Origin: Nocardia beijingensis NBRC 16342
GTDB taxonomy: Bacteria; Actinomycetota; Actinomycetes; Mycobacteriales; Mycobacteriaceae
Length of the DNA stretch: 64,000 nt
Assembly: GCF_001612785.1 (NCBI RefSeq)
Contig: NZ_BDBC01000012.1
Coordinates: 186,001-250,000, forward strand
Reading direction: 5' to 3'
Position 1 is the first letter of the stretch, and each line of letters opens with the position of its first letter. A model generated the notes under the pieces. That model was not told where the DNA came from. It saw only the letters and a program-made list of their open reading frames with translations, and ran no database searches. The position numbers and the translations under genes were made by a program. Positions 51,598-59,232 of the stretch are shown here, one piece after another.

Positions 51598-52439
51598 CGG
51601 GCCTGCTCCGGCTGCCGGACCGCCCGCAGGTAGAACACCGCGGTGGCCAGCGAGATCGCCAGCACGATCAGCGAGACGGCGCTGGCGACGGCGGGGTTCT
51701 GTAGATTCGCGTACCACTCGTAGGTCTCGCCGACCAGCAGCGGGAAGTCCCGGCCGGTCAACGCCTGTGCCACGGCGAAAGCCTGCAGCGCGAGGATGGT
51801 CCGCAGGATCAGCGCCACTTGCAGGCTCGGCCCGAGCAGCGGCAGCGTCACATGCCGCAGCCGCTGCCACAGGTCGGCTCCGAACACCTGCGCGGCCTCG
51901 TCGTAGTCGCGCGGGATCATCTGCACGCCCGCAACCACGATGACGAACACCAGCGATGTGGCGCGCCAGACCTCGGCGACCACCACGGCCAGCAGCATGG
52001 TGCCCGCGTTGCGATAGCTGAGCCACTGCACGCCGTCCTCGGACAGCCCGATGCCGACCAGCAGCGAGTTCAGGTAGCCGCGATTGTCGAAGATCGACAG
52101 CCAGACCAGGCCCGCGGCCAGCTCCGAGATCGCCAGCGGCAGGCACCACAGGTAGAAGTGGCCGTCGGCGAACCGTGGCCTGGCCTGCATGAGCAGGGCC
52201 ATGCCGACGGCGAGCGCGAGCTGGACCGGCACCACGATGACGATCAACAGCAGGGTGTTGCGCAGGGCGGTGAGCACGTACGGATCGTCGAACAGCCGTT
52301 CCCAGTTGGCGAGGGTGAACCCGCCGCCGCCGCGGAACGCTTCGAGCACCGCCTGCACGAGCGGCCAGCCGAACAGGGCCGCCATCAGCACGATCGACGG
52401 CAGCAGCAGGAGCCACGGGGAGCGTAGACGCGACAGCAC
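51594..52439 (-). CDS. ABC importer permease (MalF/SugA-like)
   Basis: 281 residues; starts 3 bp after the binding-protein stop. Six membrane segments (LLLLPSIVLMAALFGWPLVQAVLEAF; NTLLLIVIVVPVQLALAVGMALLM; HFYLWCLPLAISELAAGLVWLSIF and later ones). The EAA coupling loop is DEAAQVFGADLWQRLRHVTLPLLGPSL. It is the first permease of the importer and probably contacts the bound sugar directly. Substrate not deducible. Confidence 0.92.
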   Translation of the reverse strand: MLSRLRSPWLLLLPSIVLMAALFGWPLVQAVLEAFRGGGGFTLANWERLFDDPYVLTALRNTLLLIVIVVPVQLALAVGMALLMQARPRFADGHFYLWCLPLAISELAAGLVWLSIFDNRGYLNSLLVGIGLSEDGVQWLSYRNAGTMLLAVVVAEVWRATSLVFVIVVAGVQMIPRDYDEAAQVFGADLWQRLRHVTLPLLGPSLQVALILRTILALQAFAVAQALTGRDFPLLVGETYEWYANLQNPAVASAVSLIVLAISLATAVFYLRAVRQPEQAR

Positions 52440-52442
52440 GGC

Positions 52443-53753
52443 TCATCCCACCCGGCAGAGGTCGGCGGCCGGGTCGGGAGCCCAGCACGGCACCTTCAGC
52501 TCGTCGAGGATGCCTTGCAGCACCCGGGCCTGTTGATCCAGCGTGGAGCGGATGTCGGCTCCGTCGAGCACGATCGAGCGGAAGCTGTCCTTGAAGACCT
52601 TGCTCACCTCGCCTTCCCGCTGGCCGAGACCCACCGGCGGCAGCGAGAGAACGGCGCCGGGCGCCTCCTGCTGCCTGCGCACCGCGTCGGCTTCGAGCTG
52701 GACGGCCGGGGGCAGGTCGGCGGGGATCGCCGTATCGACCGCCGGGAAGAAGCCGTTGGAACGGAGCAGTCGCAGTTGAGTGTCCGGACGGGTCAGCGTG
52801 CTGATCGTCCGCTGCGCGAGTTCGGGGTCCGTGCTGCCCCGGGGGATGGCGAGCCCGGCGATCACGGCCATGTAGCCGAGGCCGTGCGCGCCCCGCGGCG
52901 CGGGAAGCATCCGCCAGTCGCGCGGGTCGCGCTCGGGCGCGTGGACCAGGCGCACGACGTGGTCCCAGGCCATCCGTACCTCGCCGCTGTCGAGCGGCTC
53001 CTGCATGAAGTCCGAATTCGTGCTCGACGGGGCGCAGTTGGCCCACAGCTCACGCAGGTACTGCCACGCCGTCACCGCCTCCTTCGAGCGGAAAGTGGTG
53101 ATCTGGCCGCCGGTGAACGAGGGCAGCAGGAAGCCCTGGACGAACCGGTGCAGCAGGCCCTTGGGGCCGGCGGGCAGCCCGAGCACGGGGCGATTGCCGT
53201 TGGCGCGCCGCGCGGCGACGGCCCAGTCGAGGAATTGGTCGTAGGTCAGCGATGCGGCATCGACGCCGGACGGCAGGTGCTCGAGCGCGTCCGCATGCGC
53301 GGCGAGGACGTAACTCGCTGTGGCCCAGGGGATGTACCACGTGCGTTCGGTGCCGACCTTCGCGAGGTTCAGGTATTCCGCGCGCCAGCCGCGTCCGCCG
53401 AGGTCGGCGAGCAATCCGGTGAGGTCTTCCAGGTAGCCGTCGGCGAGTGGCGCGATGTCGCCGTGCAGACCGCCGAGCAAGCCGATCCTGGTCGTGCCCG
53501 CGTCGACCTGGCTGCGCACCTGGCCCGCGAACGGACTCTCCTCGATGGTCACGTAGCCGACGCCGGGTGCGGCGGCCGCCAGCAGGGCGCGGAACCGCTC
53601 GGCCTCGTCGGCGGGACGGAACTGGGTGGACAGGAAGATCATGCCGCCGTTGCCGCTGGTCGCGAATCCGGTACAGGCCGCGGCGGACAGGGCCGCCGCG
53701 CCGGAGCCCGCCGCGCGCAAGAATGCTCTGCGCGTCGAACCGGCTACCGGCAT
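52443..53753 (-). CDS. Tat-lipoprotein substrate-binding protein of the ABC importer
   Basis: 436 residues from the ATG at 53753, AGGAG eight bases before. Twin-arginine signal STRRAFLRAAGSGAAALSAAAC with a lipobox (LSAAAC), so it is an acylated lipoprotein on the outer face of the membrane. The rest is a type I/CUT1 solute-binding fold (FRALLAAAAPGVGYVTIEESPFAGQVRSQVDAGT, then WYIPWATASYVLAAHADAL). The gene order resembles mycobacterial lpqY-sugABC for trehalose, but sequence alone does not show trehalose specificity; other oligosaccharides are equally possible. First gene of the operon with a strong promoter 50-80 bp upstream. Confidence 0.9.
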   Translation of the reverse strand: MPVAGSTRRAFLRAAGSGAAALSAAACTGFATSGNGGMIFLSTQFRPADEAERFRALLAAAAPGVGYVTIEESPFAGQVRSQVDAGTTRIGLLGGLHGDIAPLADGYLEDLTGLLADLGGRGWRAEYLNLAKVGTERTWYIPWATASYVLAAHADALEHLPSGVDAASLTYDQFLDWAVAARRANGNRPVLGLPAGPKGLLHRFVQGFLLPSFTGGQITTFRSKEAVTAWQYLRELWANCAPSSTNSDFMQEPLDSGEVRMAWDHVVRLVHAPERDPRDWRMLPAPRGAHGLGYMAVIAGLAIPRGSTDPELAQRTISTLTRPDTQLRLLRSNGFFPAVDTAIPADLPPAVQLEADAVRRQQEAPGAVLSLPPVGLGQREGEVSKVFKDSFRSIVLDGADIRSTLDQQARVLQGILDELKVPCWAPDPAADLCRVG

Positions 53754-53790
53754 ACGTGGCTCCTGTTCGGGCACAGCGGGTTTCCGACGA

Positions 53791-53833
53791 TTGTCAGGTC
53801 GGTCAACATAAGTGCGCGGAGAGATATTGTCAA
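53791..53833 (-). promoter_or_regulatory. Strong promoter and operator of the ABC importer operon
   Basis: On the minus strand, TTGACA (53833-53828) and TATGTT (53810-53805) with a 17-bp spacer form a near-consensus vegetative promoter. An imperfect palindrome, TTGTCAGGTCGGTCAA (53791-53806), overlaps the -10 and start region and could bind a repressor, such as a GntR- or LacI-type sugar regulator. Confidence 0.6.
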
Positions 53834-54139
53834 TGCCCGCGCTGGCCGGCAGGACTCCCCGACGCCCACCGAGCGGAGGGTGCGAGGATCCGCTCGGTGG
53901 GCACACCGCCGCGCGCCGGGGACATGCGCGCCGGACCGAGGCGGGTCGAGGGATCCCGGCCGGCGAGCGTAACGCGTGGCGGTCGGCGCTTCCGTCGAGC
54001 GGGCGGGGCGAAGTCAGGGCACGAGCCACGCCGCTCGGCGGAAGCACGTCATCCGGTGGTCACCGTGCGCCTCCCAGGAATCGCCTTCCAGCACGGCGAC
54101 GATCGCCGGCCTGCGCCGGTCGACGGCACCGGAGCCCGG

Positions 54140-54205
54140 CCAACGCTAGAACCGGTGCACGCGGCCGACCATGCGGAACGCGCGCGTCTGGAGACCTCAC
54201 GAATA
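54140..54205 (-). repeat. Repeated promoter-like element (copy B)
   Basis: GCCAACGCTAGAACCGG and TCTGGAGACCTCACGAAT occur here with the same spacing as in the upstream region of the antigen-85-like gene (44717-44782); the middle is diverged. No gene follows it on the matching strand, so it may be an orphan promoter left after gene loss. Confidence 0.45.
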
Positions 54206-54421
54206 CCTCCGGCGCGACCAGGGAAACGGCACAAAGGAGAAGAAAGGGCAATTCCCGAATTCGGTGAACAGGTCGTCCGGCACAAGCGTGCACGTCGAAA
54301 ACGGTGAATTGTCCAGATCACCAGCTGATCACGGTTCCGCAACGGCCCGCAGCCGCATCATGGAGGACGCTGCACCCCCAGCCGTCGGTGGCCATCCGGT
54401 GGCTAACCGCTTGGAGTTGTC

Positions 54422-55024
54422 TTGTCCGCCATCGTGATTCCTCTCGCCCGCACCCTGCTGGGCGCCGTCGTCGCCGCCGCCGTACTGACCCATCTCCCTT
54501 CCGCCGCGGCGGAGGGCACCGGCTCCGCCGAGACGGAACCCGCGCCCGCCGCGCAGGCGCCGATTCCCGCGCCCATGCCGATACCGCGCGGACCGGTGAC
54601 CGCCATCGTCGTGCTCGGCTACGGGCTGCTGCCCGATGGTGGCATGCGCCCCGAACTGGTCGAGCGCCTGCACGCCGGATACGTGCAGGCCCTGGTGGCC
54701 CCTGCCTCGCCGATCATCGTGACCGGCGGCAATGCCCGAAACGGTGTCACCGAGGCACAGGCCATGGCCGACTGGCTGATCGCGCACGGCATGCCCGCGG
54801 CGCGCGTCCATCTCGAACCGGAGGCGGGCACGACCGTGCAGAACGCCGAGCGCTCGGCGGCGGTCATGCGCGCGATCGGCGCGCGCGACGCCGTGGTGAT
54901 CACCTCGGCCGACCACATCGACCGCGCGGTGGGCACCTTCCACGACGCGGGGGTGGACGTCGTCGGCACCGTCACCCCCGAGCAGGTGCCTGCCCTGGCC
55001 TGGCGGTTCGGGGCGCTCTTCTGA
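54422..55024 (+). CDS. ElyC/SanA/YdcF-like DUF218 protein
   Basis: 200 residues from a TTG at 54422, chosen for GGAG nine to twelve bases upstream; GTG at 54434 is an alternative. An N-terminal hydrophobic stretch (LARTLLGAVVAAAVLTHLPSAAA) is a signal or anchor, followed by a Pro/Ala-rich linker. The DUF218 domain has AIVVLGYGLLPDGGMRPELVERLHAGYVQAL, PIIVTGGNARNGVTEAQAMADWLIAHG and VQNAERSAAVM with conserved charged residues. Relatives influence cell-envelope assembly. Exported or membrane-bound. Confidence 0.85.
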   Translation: MSAIVIPLARTLLGAVVAAAVLTHLPSAAAEGTGSAETEPAPAAQAPIPAPMPIPRGPVTAIVVLGYGLLPDGGMRPELVERLHAGYVQALVAPASPIIVTGGNARNGVTEAQAMADWLIAHGMPAARVHLEPEAGTTVQNAERSAAVMRAIGARDAVVITSADHIDRAVGTFHDAGVDVVGTVTPEQVPALAWRFGALF

Positions 55025-55069
55025 CGAGAGCCCTACCGTCGTCCACGTTTTCGCAATACAGGAGCAACC

Positions 55070-56107
55070 ATGCACGAGACCGCGGTTGATCCGGCCGATC
55101 AGGCCAGGTCACTCGTCGACCATCGTTATCGTTCCACTCTCCGCTACGAGGTGGAACGGGAGAAGATCCGCGAATTCGCCCGCGCGGTCCAGGATTCCCA
55201 TCCCGCGCATCGCAGCGAGGACGCCGCGGCCGAACTCGGCTTTCCCGGACTTATCGCGCCCGCCACATTCAGCTCGATAATCCTCACCAGAGTGCACCGC
55301 GAAATCCTGGACACGCTGATCACCGGTTACGACCCGACCCGGATTCTGCACGCCGACCAGGTTTTCGACTTCGGCAGGCCACTGATCGCGGGCGACCGGC
55401 TGACCTGCGACATCTATTTCGAGTCTTTCCGGCACTTCGGCGATTACGACGTTCTCGCGATCAAGAGCGTGCTGCTCGACCAGCACGGCGCCGTGGTGCA
55501 GACCGGCTCGAGCGCCTTGCTCGCCCGGGTCGGCGGACGCGATCCGGGGTTGGCCGACGCCGTGCGCCGAGTAGCCATGCGTCAGCACCGCCCGGACGCA
55601 CCGGCCCGAGGCAGCGCCGTCGTCCCGGCCGCGGCGGATCACCTCGCCCCGGCGCCGCTGCGCCGGAGCCCGCGTCCCCGTGTCGATTTCGCCGGCCTTT
55701 CGGTGGGCGACGAACTGCCCGTCCGGACCATGCGCCTGTCCCGGGGGGATCTGGTCAACTACGCCGGGGTGACCGGCGAAGCCAATCCGGTGCTGTTCGA
55801 CGAACGGGTCGCGGTCGCAAGCGGCCTGCCGACCGTGGTCGCCCCCGGCATGCTCAAACTGGGTCTGGCCACCTCGTTCCTGAGTTCCTGGCTCGGCGAC
55901 CCAGCGGCGGTCACCCGGTTCCGCGCGCAGTTCGCGCACAACACGCACTACCTGCGCGTACCTCCGGTGAGCGCGGGGGTGATCCAATTCCACGGCCGGA
56001 TCACCTCGCTCGACACCCGCAGGCGGCGGGCGACCGTCGCGCTCGACGCGCGCGCCGAGGGACGCAGACTGTTCGGCTATGCCGCCGCCGAGGTGCGCTT
56101 CCCGTAG
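55070..56107 (+). CDS. HadA-HadB-like fused MaoC dehydratase lacking the catalytic dyad
   Basis: 345 residues, two hot-dog domains. Residues 10-165 align with mycobacterial HadA (HRYRSTLRYEVEREKIREFARAVQ; GFPGLIAPATF; HADQVFDFGRPLIAGDRL). Residues 205-345 align with HadB (LSVGDELPVRTMRLSRGDLVNYAGVTGEANPVLFDERVAV). In HadB the catalytic Asp and His lie in GDLNPIHW; here the equivalent block is GEANPVLF, with Glu237 and Leu242, so the usual (3R)-hydroxyacyl-ACP dehydratase chemistry should be lost. It could be a scaffold or act on a different substrate. The two subunits are joined into one chain, unlike the separate genes in Mycobacterium. Confidence 0.85.
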   Translation: MHETAVDPADQARSLVDHRYRSTLRYEVEREKIREFARAVQDSHPAHRSEDAAAELGFPGLIAPATFSSIILTRVHREILDTLITGYDPTRILHADQVFDFGRPLIAGDRLTCDIYFESFRHFGDYDVLAIKSVLLDQHGAVVQTGSSALLARVGGRDPGLADAVRRVAMRQHRPDAPARGSAVVPAAADHLAPAPLRRSPRPRVDFAGLSVGDELPVRTMRLSRGDLVNYAGVTGEANPVLFDERVAVASGLPTVVAPGMLKLGLATSFLSSWLGDPAAVTRFRAQFAHNTHYLRVPPVSAGVIQFHGRITSLDTRRRRATVALDARAEGRRLFGYAAAEVRFP

Positions 56108-56124
56108 GCGTGCGCCACCGGCGA

Positions 56125-57159
56125 TCAGGCCGCCGTATCGGCTCGATCGCGGGCGCCCGTCCGCGGCAAGCCGGTGAGCTGCGCCAGCCTGCGGTGCGAA
56201 TCCAGCCGGGCGGCGCGATCGTAGGTGCTGGTGTGCACGAGGATCTCGTCGGCGCCGGTCCGGCGCACCAGTCGCTCCAAGCGGTCCGCGACCTCGTCCT
56301 CGGTGCCGTACAGGTGGCCGCGCAACCCTTCGTCGAAGATCCGGCGCTCCCGCTCGGTCATGGTGCGCGCCTCGATGTCCTCGGGCGGCAGCAGGGGCGG
56401 GAATTCGCCCCTGGTGCGCGAGTACGCGGCCGACCACGCCTCCGGCAACAGCAGCCGATGCGCCTCGGCGGTGGTGTCGGCGATGACGATCGATGCGGAC
56501 ACCACCACATACGGGGCCGCACCGACCGCACCGGGACGGAACTGGGCGCGGTAGCGCTCGATGGCCTCCGCCATGTGATCCTCGCCGCCGACCGCGGCGA
56601 TGACCAGCGGAAGCCCGAAGCGTGCGGCGCGCTCGGCGCCCGACCCGGTCGCCAGCAGGAAGGCCGGGACACGCAGTCCCTCCGCCGGCCACGCGTGCAC
56701 GCCCTGCCTGCCCTCGGTGAAGTACGCCAGCAGTTCGGCGAGCTGGGCGTCGAAGTCCTCCGCGTCGCGTTTGCCGTGCCCGAGCGCACGCCGCACGCCG
56801 TCGGTGAAGCCGACCGAGCGGCCCACACCCATGTCGATGCGCCCCGGATACAGCGATTCCAGGACGCCGAACTGCTCGGCGACCACCAGCGGTTGGTGGT
56901 TGGGCAGCATCACACCGCCCGTGCCGATCCGGATCCGGGAGGTCGCCGCCGCGGCGGCCGCCGCGAGCACGGTCGGCGCCGAACCCGCGACGCCCGGCAC
57001 ACTGTGGTGCTCGGACACCCAGAAGCGGTGATATCCCCACTGCTCGGCGAGCCGGGCGAACTCGACGGTCTCCCGCAACGCGTCCGGATGGCTCTGACCG
57101 CGCCGGACGCGCGAGCGATCGAGGACGGAGAACCGGACAGTGGACAGCGCCGAGGTCAT
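56125..57159 (-). CDS. LLM class flavin-dependent oxidoreductase (MsnO8/alkanal-monooxygenase-like)
   Basis: 344 residues from the ATG at 57159; the frame is open upstream through the esterase gene's shadow. TIM-barrel luciferase-like features: RFSVLDRSRVRRGQ, LAEQWGYHRFWVSEHHSVPGVAGSAPTVLAAAAAAATSRIRIGTGGVMLPNHQPLVVAEQFGVLESLYPGRIDMGVGRSVGF, the hallmark of the LLM subgroup with MsnO8-type naming. Binds reduced FMN (or F420 in some relatives). Substrate unknown. Convergent to the HadAB-like fusion, 17 bp from its end. Confidence 0.93.
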   Translation of the reverse strand: MTSALSTVRFSVLDRSRVRRGQSHPDALRETVEFARLAEQWGYHRFWVSEHHSVPGVAGSAPTVLAAAAAAATSRIRIGTGGVMLPNHQPLVVAEQFGVLESLYPGRIDMGVGRSVGFTDGVRRALGHGKRDAEDFDAQLAELLAYFTEGRQGVHAWPAEGLRVPAFLLATGSGAERAARFGLPLVIAAVGGEDHMAEAIERYRAQFRPGAVGAAPYVVVSASIVIADTTAEAHRLLLPEAWSAAYSRTRGEFPPLLPPEDIEARTMTERERRIFDEGLRGHLYGTEDEVADRLERLVRRTGADEILVHTSTYDRAARLDSHRRLAQLTGLPRTGARDRADTAA

Positions 57160-57199
57160 ATCGATGTCAACGCGAGCGCGCGGCGCTGATTCCGCCGGT

Positions 57200-58228
57200 T
57201 CACGGCGGCGTCGGCAGCCCCAGCGCTTGCGCGAGCACCCGCCACGCCTTCGGCAGCTGCGCCTGGAAGTCCGGCCAGGTGTGCATGCCCTGCGCGGTGT
57301 ACTCCAGGGTCGCGGGAATGCCGAGTTCGGACAGACGGCCGGCGAACCGCTCGGTGCAGGCCCGCGCGCCCGCTTCCAGCGCCGCCCCGCCGCCCGCGGT
57401 TTGCAGAGCGTCCGCGACCGACGGGGAGTTCGCGACCGACACCAGATCGGCTCCGGTCGGCAGCCCGGTGGCCGCCGAGAGGTAGATGGCGGTGCCACGC
57501 AGATTCTCCGCGTGCACCAGGCTGTCGTGCGCGGCCCATTCCGGCGAGTTGGGCGGACCCCAGAGATTGTTCACGTTGCCGCCGCGCGAGGCGACCGTGA
57601 TGGTGGTCACCGCGTGACCGAGCGGGTCGGCGGTCGAGTAGCACCCGCTCATCCCGGCGACGGCGCGATACCAGCCCGGATGGCGCTGGGCGAGCATCAT
57701 CGCCGCCTGCGCGCCCATGGACACCCCGGCGATGGCACGGCGCCCGTCGGTGCGCAGCAGCGATTCGACGATGGGCGGGAGTTCGGTGGTGAGGAAGGTC
57801 TCCCAGCGGTTGAGTCCCAGCGCGGCGTCCTGCCGGACCCAGTCGCTGTACATGCTGCCGGTGCCGCCGCCGGGGAGCACCACGTCCACCGGTTCGCCTG
57901 CGAAGAACTCGGCGGCTCCGCCCTTGGTCAGCCACGCCGACGTCGGGTCGCCGTCGACGCCGTCGAGCAGGTACAGCACCGGGCGCGGCGCCTCACCGCC
58001 GCCGCGCAGGATGTCGACGGTGATGACCCGGCGCATCGCCGCCGAGGCGATCGACAGCCGTTCGTGTCCCCCGCCCATGTCCTCGATCGACAGCAGCCCG
58101 GTGCGGGTCATGGCCGGGTCGACGGCGGGCGGCGGGGTCCGCGGCGCCGGATCGGCGAGCACGGGCGCGGCGGCGATGGTGGCGATGAGGGCCATCGCCA
58201 CCGCGGTGATCGGCACACGGGGACTCAT
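57200..58228 (-). CDS. Secreted antigen-85-like esterase
   Basis: 342 residues from the ATG at 58228, overlapping the desaturase stop by 4 bp, so the two are translationally coupled. Signal sequence SPRVPITAVAMALIATIAAAPVLADP. The hydrolase domain has VLYLLDGVDGDPTSAWL, PGGGTGSMYSDW and the nucleophile elbow AIAGVSMGAQAAMML with Ser170; the late catalytic His region is QGMHTWPDFQAQL. Members move mycolic acids in the cell envelope or hydrolyse related esters. Coupling to a fatty-acid desaturase gene suggests a role in unsaturated mycolate or envelope lipid metabolism. Confidence 0.92.
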   Translation of the reverse strand: MSPRVPITAVAMALIATIAAAPVLADPAPRTPPPAVDPAMTRTGLLSIEDMGGGHERLSIASAAMRRVITVDILRGGGEAPRPVLYLLDGVDGDPTSAWLTKGGAAEFFAGEPVDVVLPGGGTGSMYSDWVRQDAALGLNRWETFLTTELPPIVESLLRTDGRRAIAGVSMGAQAAMMLAQRHPGWYRAVAGMSGCYSTADPLGHAVTTITVASRGGNVNNLWGPPNSPEWAAHDSLVHAENLRGTAIYLSAATGLPTGADLVSVANSPSVADALQTAGGGAALEAGARACTERFAGRLSELGIPATLEYTAQGMHTWPDFQAQLPKAWRVLAQALGLPTPP

Positions 58229-59175
58229 CCGGCCGCGGCGGCCCGTTCCGCTTGCCTGGCCGCCGCGCGCTCGCGCTGCTCCTCGAACCGCCGCGCCCGG
58301 ATCTCCAGGTCTTCGAGGTGGGCGTGCAGTTCCTCGCGGGCGCGTTCGCCGTCGCCGGTCAGATCGTCGCGTTCGAAGACGCGCCACGCGCGCAGCACCG
58401 GACGCAGCACCACGTCGAGATGCTGGGGCAAGTCATAGATGCCGTGCTTGGCCAGCAGCACCGCGTTGCGCCGGAAGTTGGGCTGGCCCAGCCCCGGCAT
58501 CTGGAATTGGGTGACCACGCTGGTGATGGCGCGCAGCGCTTCGTTCGGCTCCAGGTCGATGGCCGCGGCGCTGATGTTCCGGTAGAAGATCATGTGCAGG
58601 TTCTCGTCGGCGGCAACACGCTGCAGCATACGCTCGGCGATCGGTTCTCCGCAGGCCGTTCCGGTGTTGCGGTGGCTGATCCGGGTCGCCAGCTCCTGCA
58701 ATGTGACGTACACGACCGAGTGGAGGAACCGCTGCTCTGCGTCGGGTGTGGCGAAGCCGGTGGTCATGTGCGCCATCCGGGCCTGCTCGAGCAGCACCGG
58801 ATCGACCGCCCTGGTGACGACCAGATAGTCGCGCATCACGATGGCGTGGCGGTTCTCCTCGGCGGTCCACCGGCCCACCCAGGTACCCCATACACCGTCC
58901 AGCGAGAACGAGTCCGAGATCTCCCGGTGATACGAGGGCAGATTGTCCTCGGTGAGCAGATTGGTGATCATCGCGGTCTGCGCGACCTCGGACAGCGTGG
59001 ATTGTCCCGGCTCCCAGTCGATTCCGCCGAGGGCGGCGAAATTGCGCCCGTCGTCCCATGGGACGTAATCGTGCGGATTCCAGGACTTCGCCTTGCGCAG
59101 ATGGTCGTTGAGCAGGCGTTCTGCGGTGGGTTCCAGCTCGCGCAGAATATCGCGATCGGACAACGCGGTGGTCAC
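58225..59175 (-). CDS. Acyl-ACP desaturase (DesA-like)
   Basis: 316 residues from the GTG at 59175, AAAGGAG eight bases before; a GTG six codons earlier lies upstream of that ribosome site. Soluble diiron desaturase: ETAEENRH-type motif in VGRWTAEENRHAIVMRDYL, ADENLHMIFYRN for the second site, and SLSEVAQTAMITNLLTEDNLPSYHREI before the first. In mycobacteria DesA enzymes introduce cis double bonds in fatty acyl-ACP chains, including precursors of mycolates. It is followed with 4-bp overlap by a mycolyltransferase-like gene. Confidence 0.93.
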   Translation of the reverse strand: MTTALSDRDILRELEPTAERLLNDHLRKAKSWNPHDYVPWDDGRNFAALGGIDWEPGQSTLSEVAQTAMITNLLTEDNLPSYHREISDSFSLDGVWGTWVGRWTAEENRHAIVMRDYLVVTRAVDPVLLEQARMAHMTTGFATPDAEQRFLHSVVYVTLQELATRISHRNTGTACGEPIAERMLQRVAADENLHMIFYRNISAAAIDLEPNEALRAITSVVTQFQMPGLGQPNFRRNAVLLAKHGIYDLPQHLDVVLRPVLRAWRVFERDDLTGDGERAREELHAHLEDLEIRARRFEEQRERAAARQAERAAAAG

Positions 59176-59232
59176 TCGAACTCCTTTGCTCACCCTCGAG
59201 ATCAGGGCACAGTCGACGATAGCGGCGGAATA

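Larger units (their letters stand above)
53754..54421. other. Large intergenic region with two regulatory elements
   Basis: 668 bp between the divergent importer and ElyC-like genes. It holds the importer promoter (53791-53833) and copy B of the antigen-85-type upstream element (54140-54205). On the minus strand downstream of copy B only very short frames follow, so any gene it once served has been lost. Confidence 0.45.

Noticed and set aside
49632-53753. Calling the importer the trehalose system LpqY-SugABC
   Set aside because: Gene order matches, but order is common to many sugar importers and no trehalose-specific residues can be judged by eye.
53812-54267. Plus-strand 151-codon frame in the intergenic region
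   Set aside because: Arg/Gly/Ala-rich without any domain; it crosses the divergent promoter of the importer and the repeated element.
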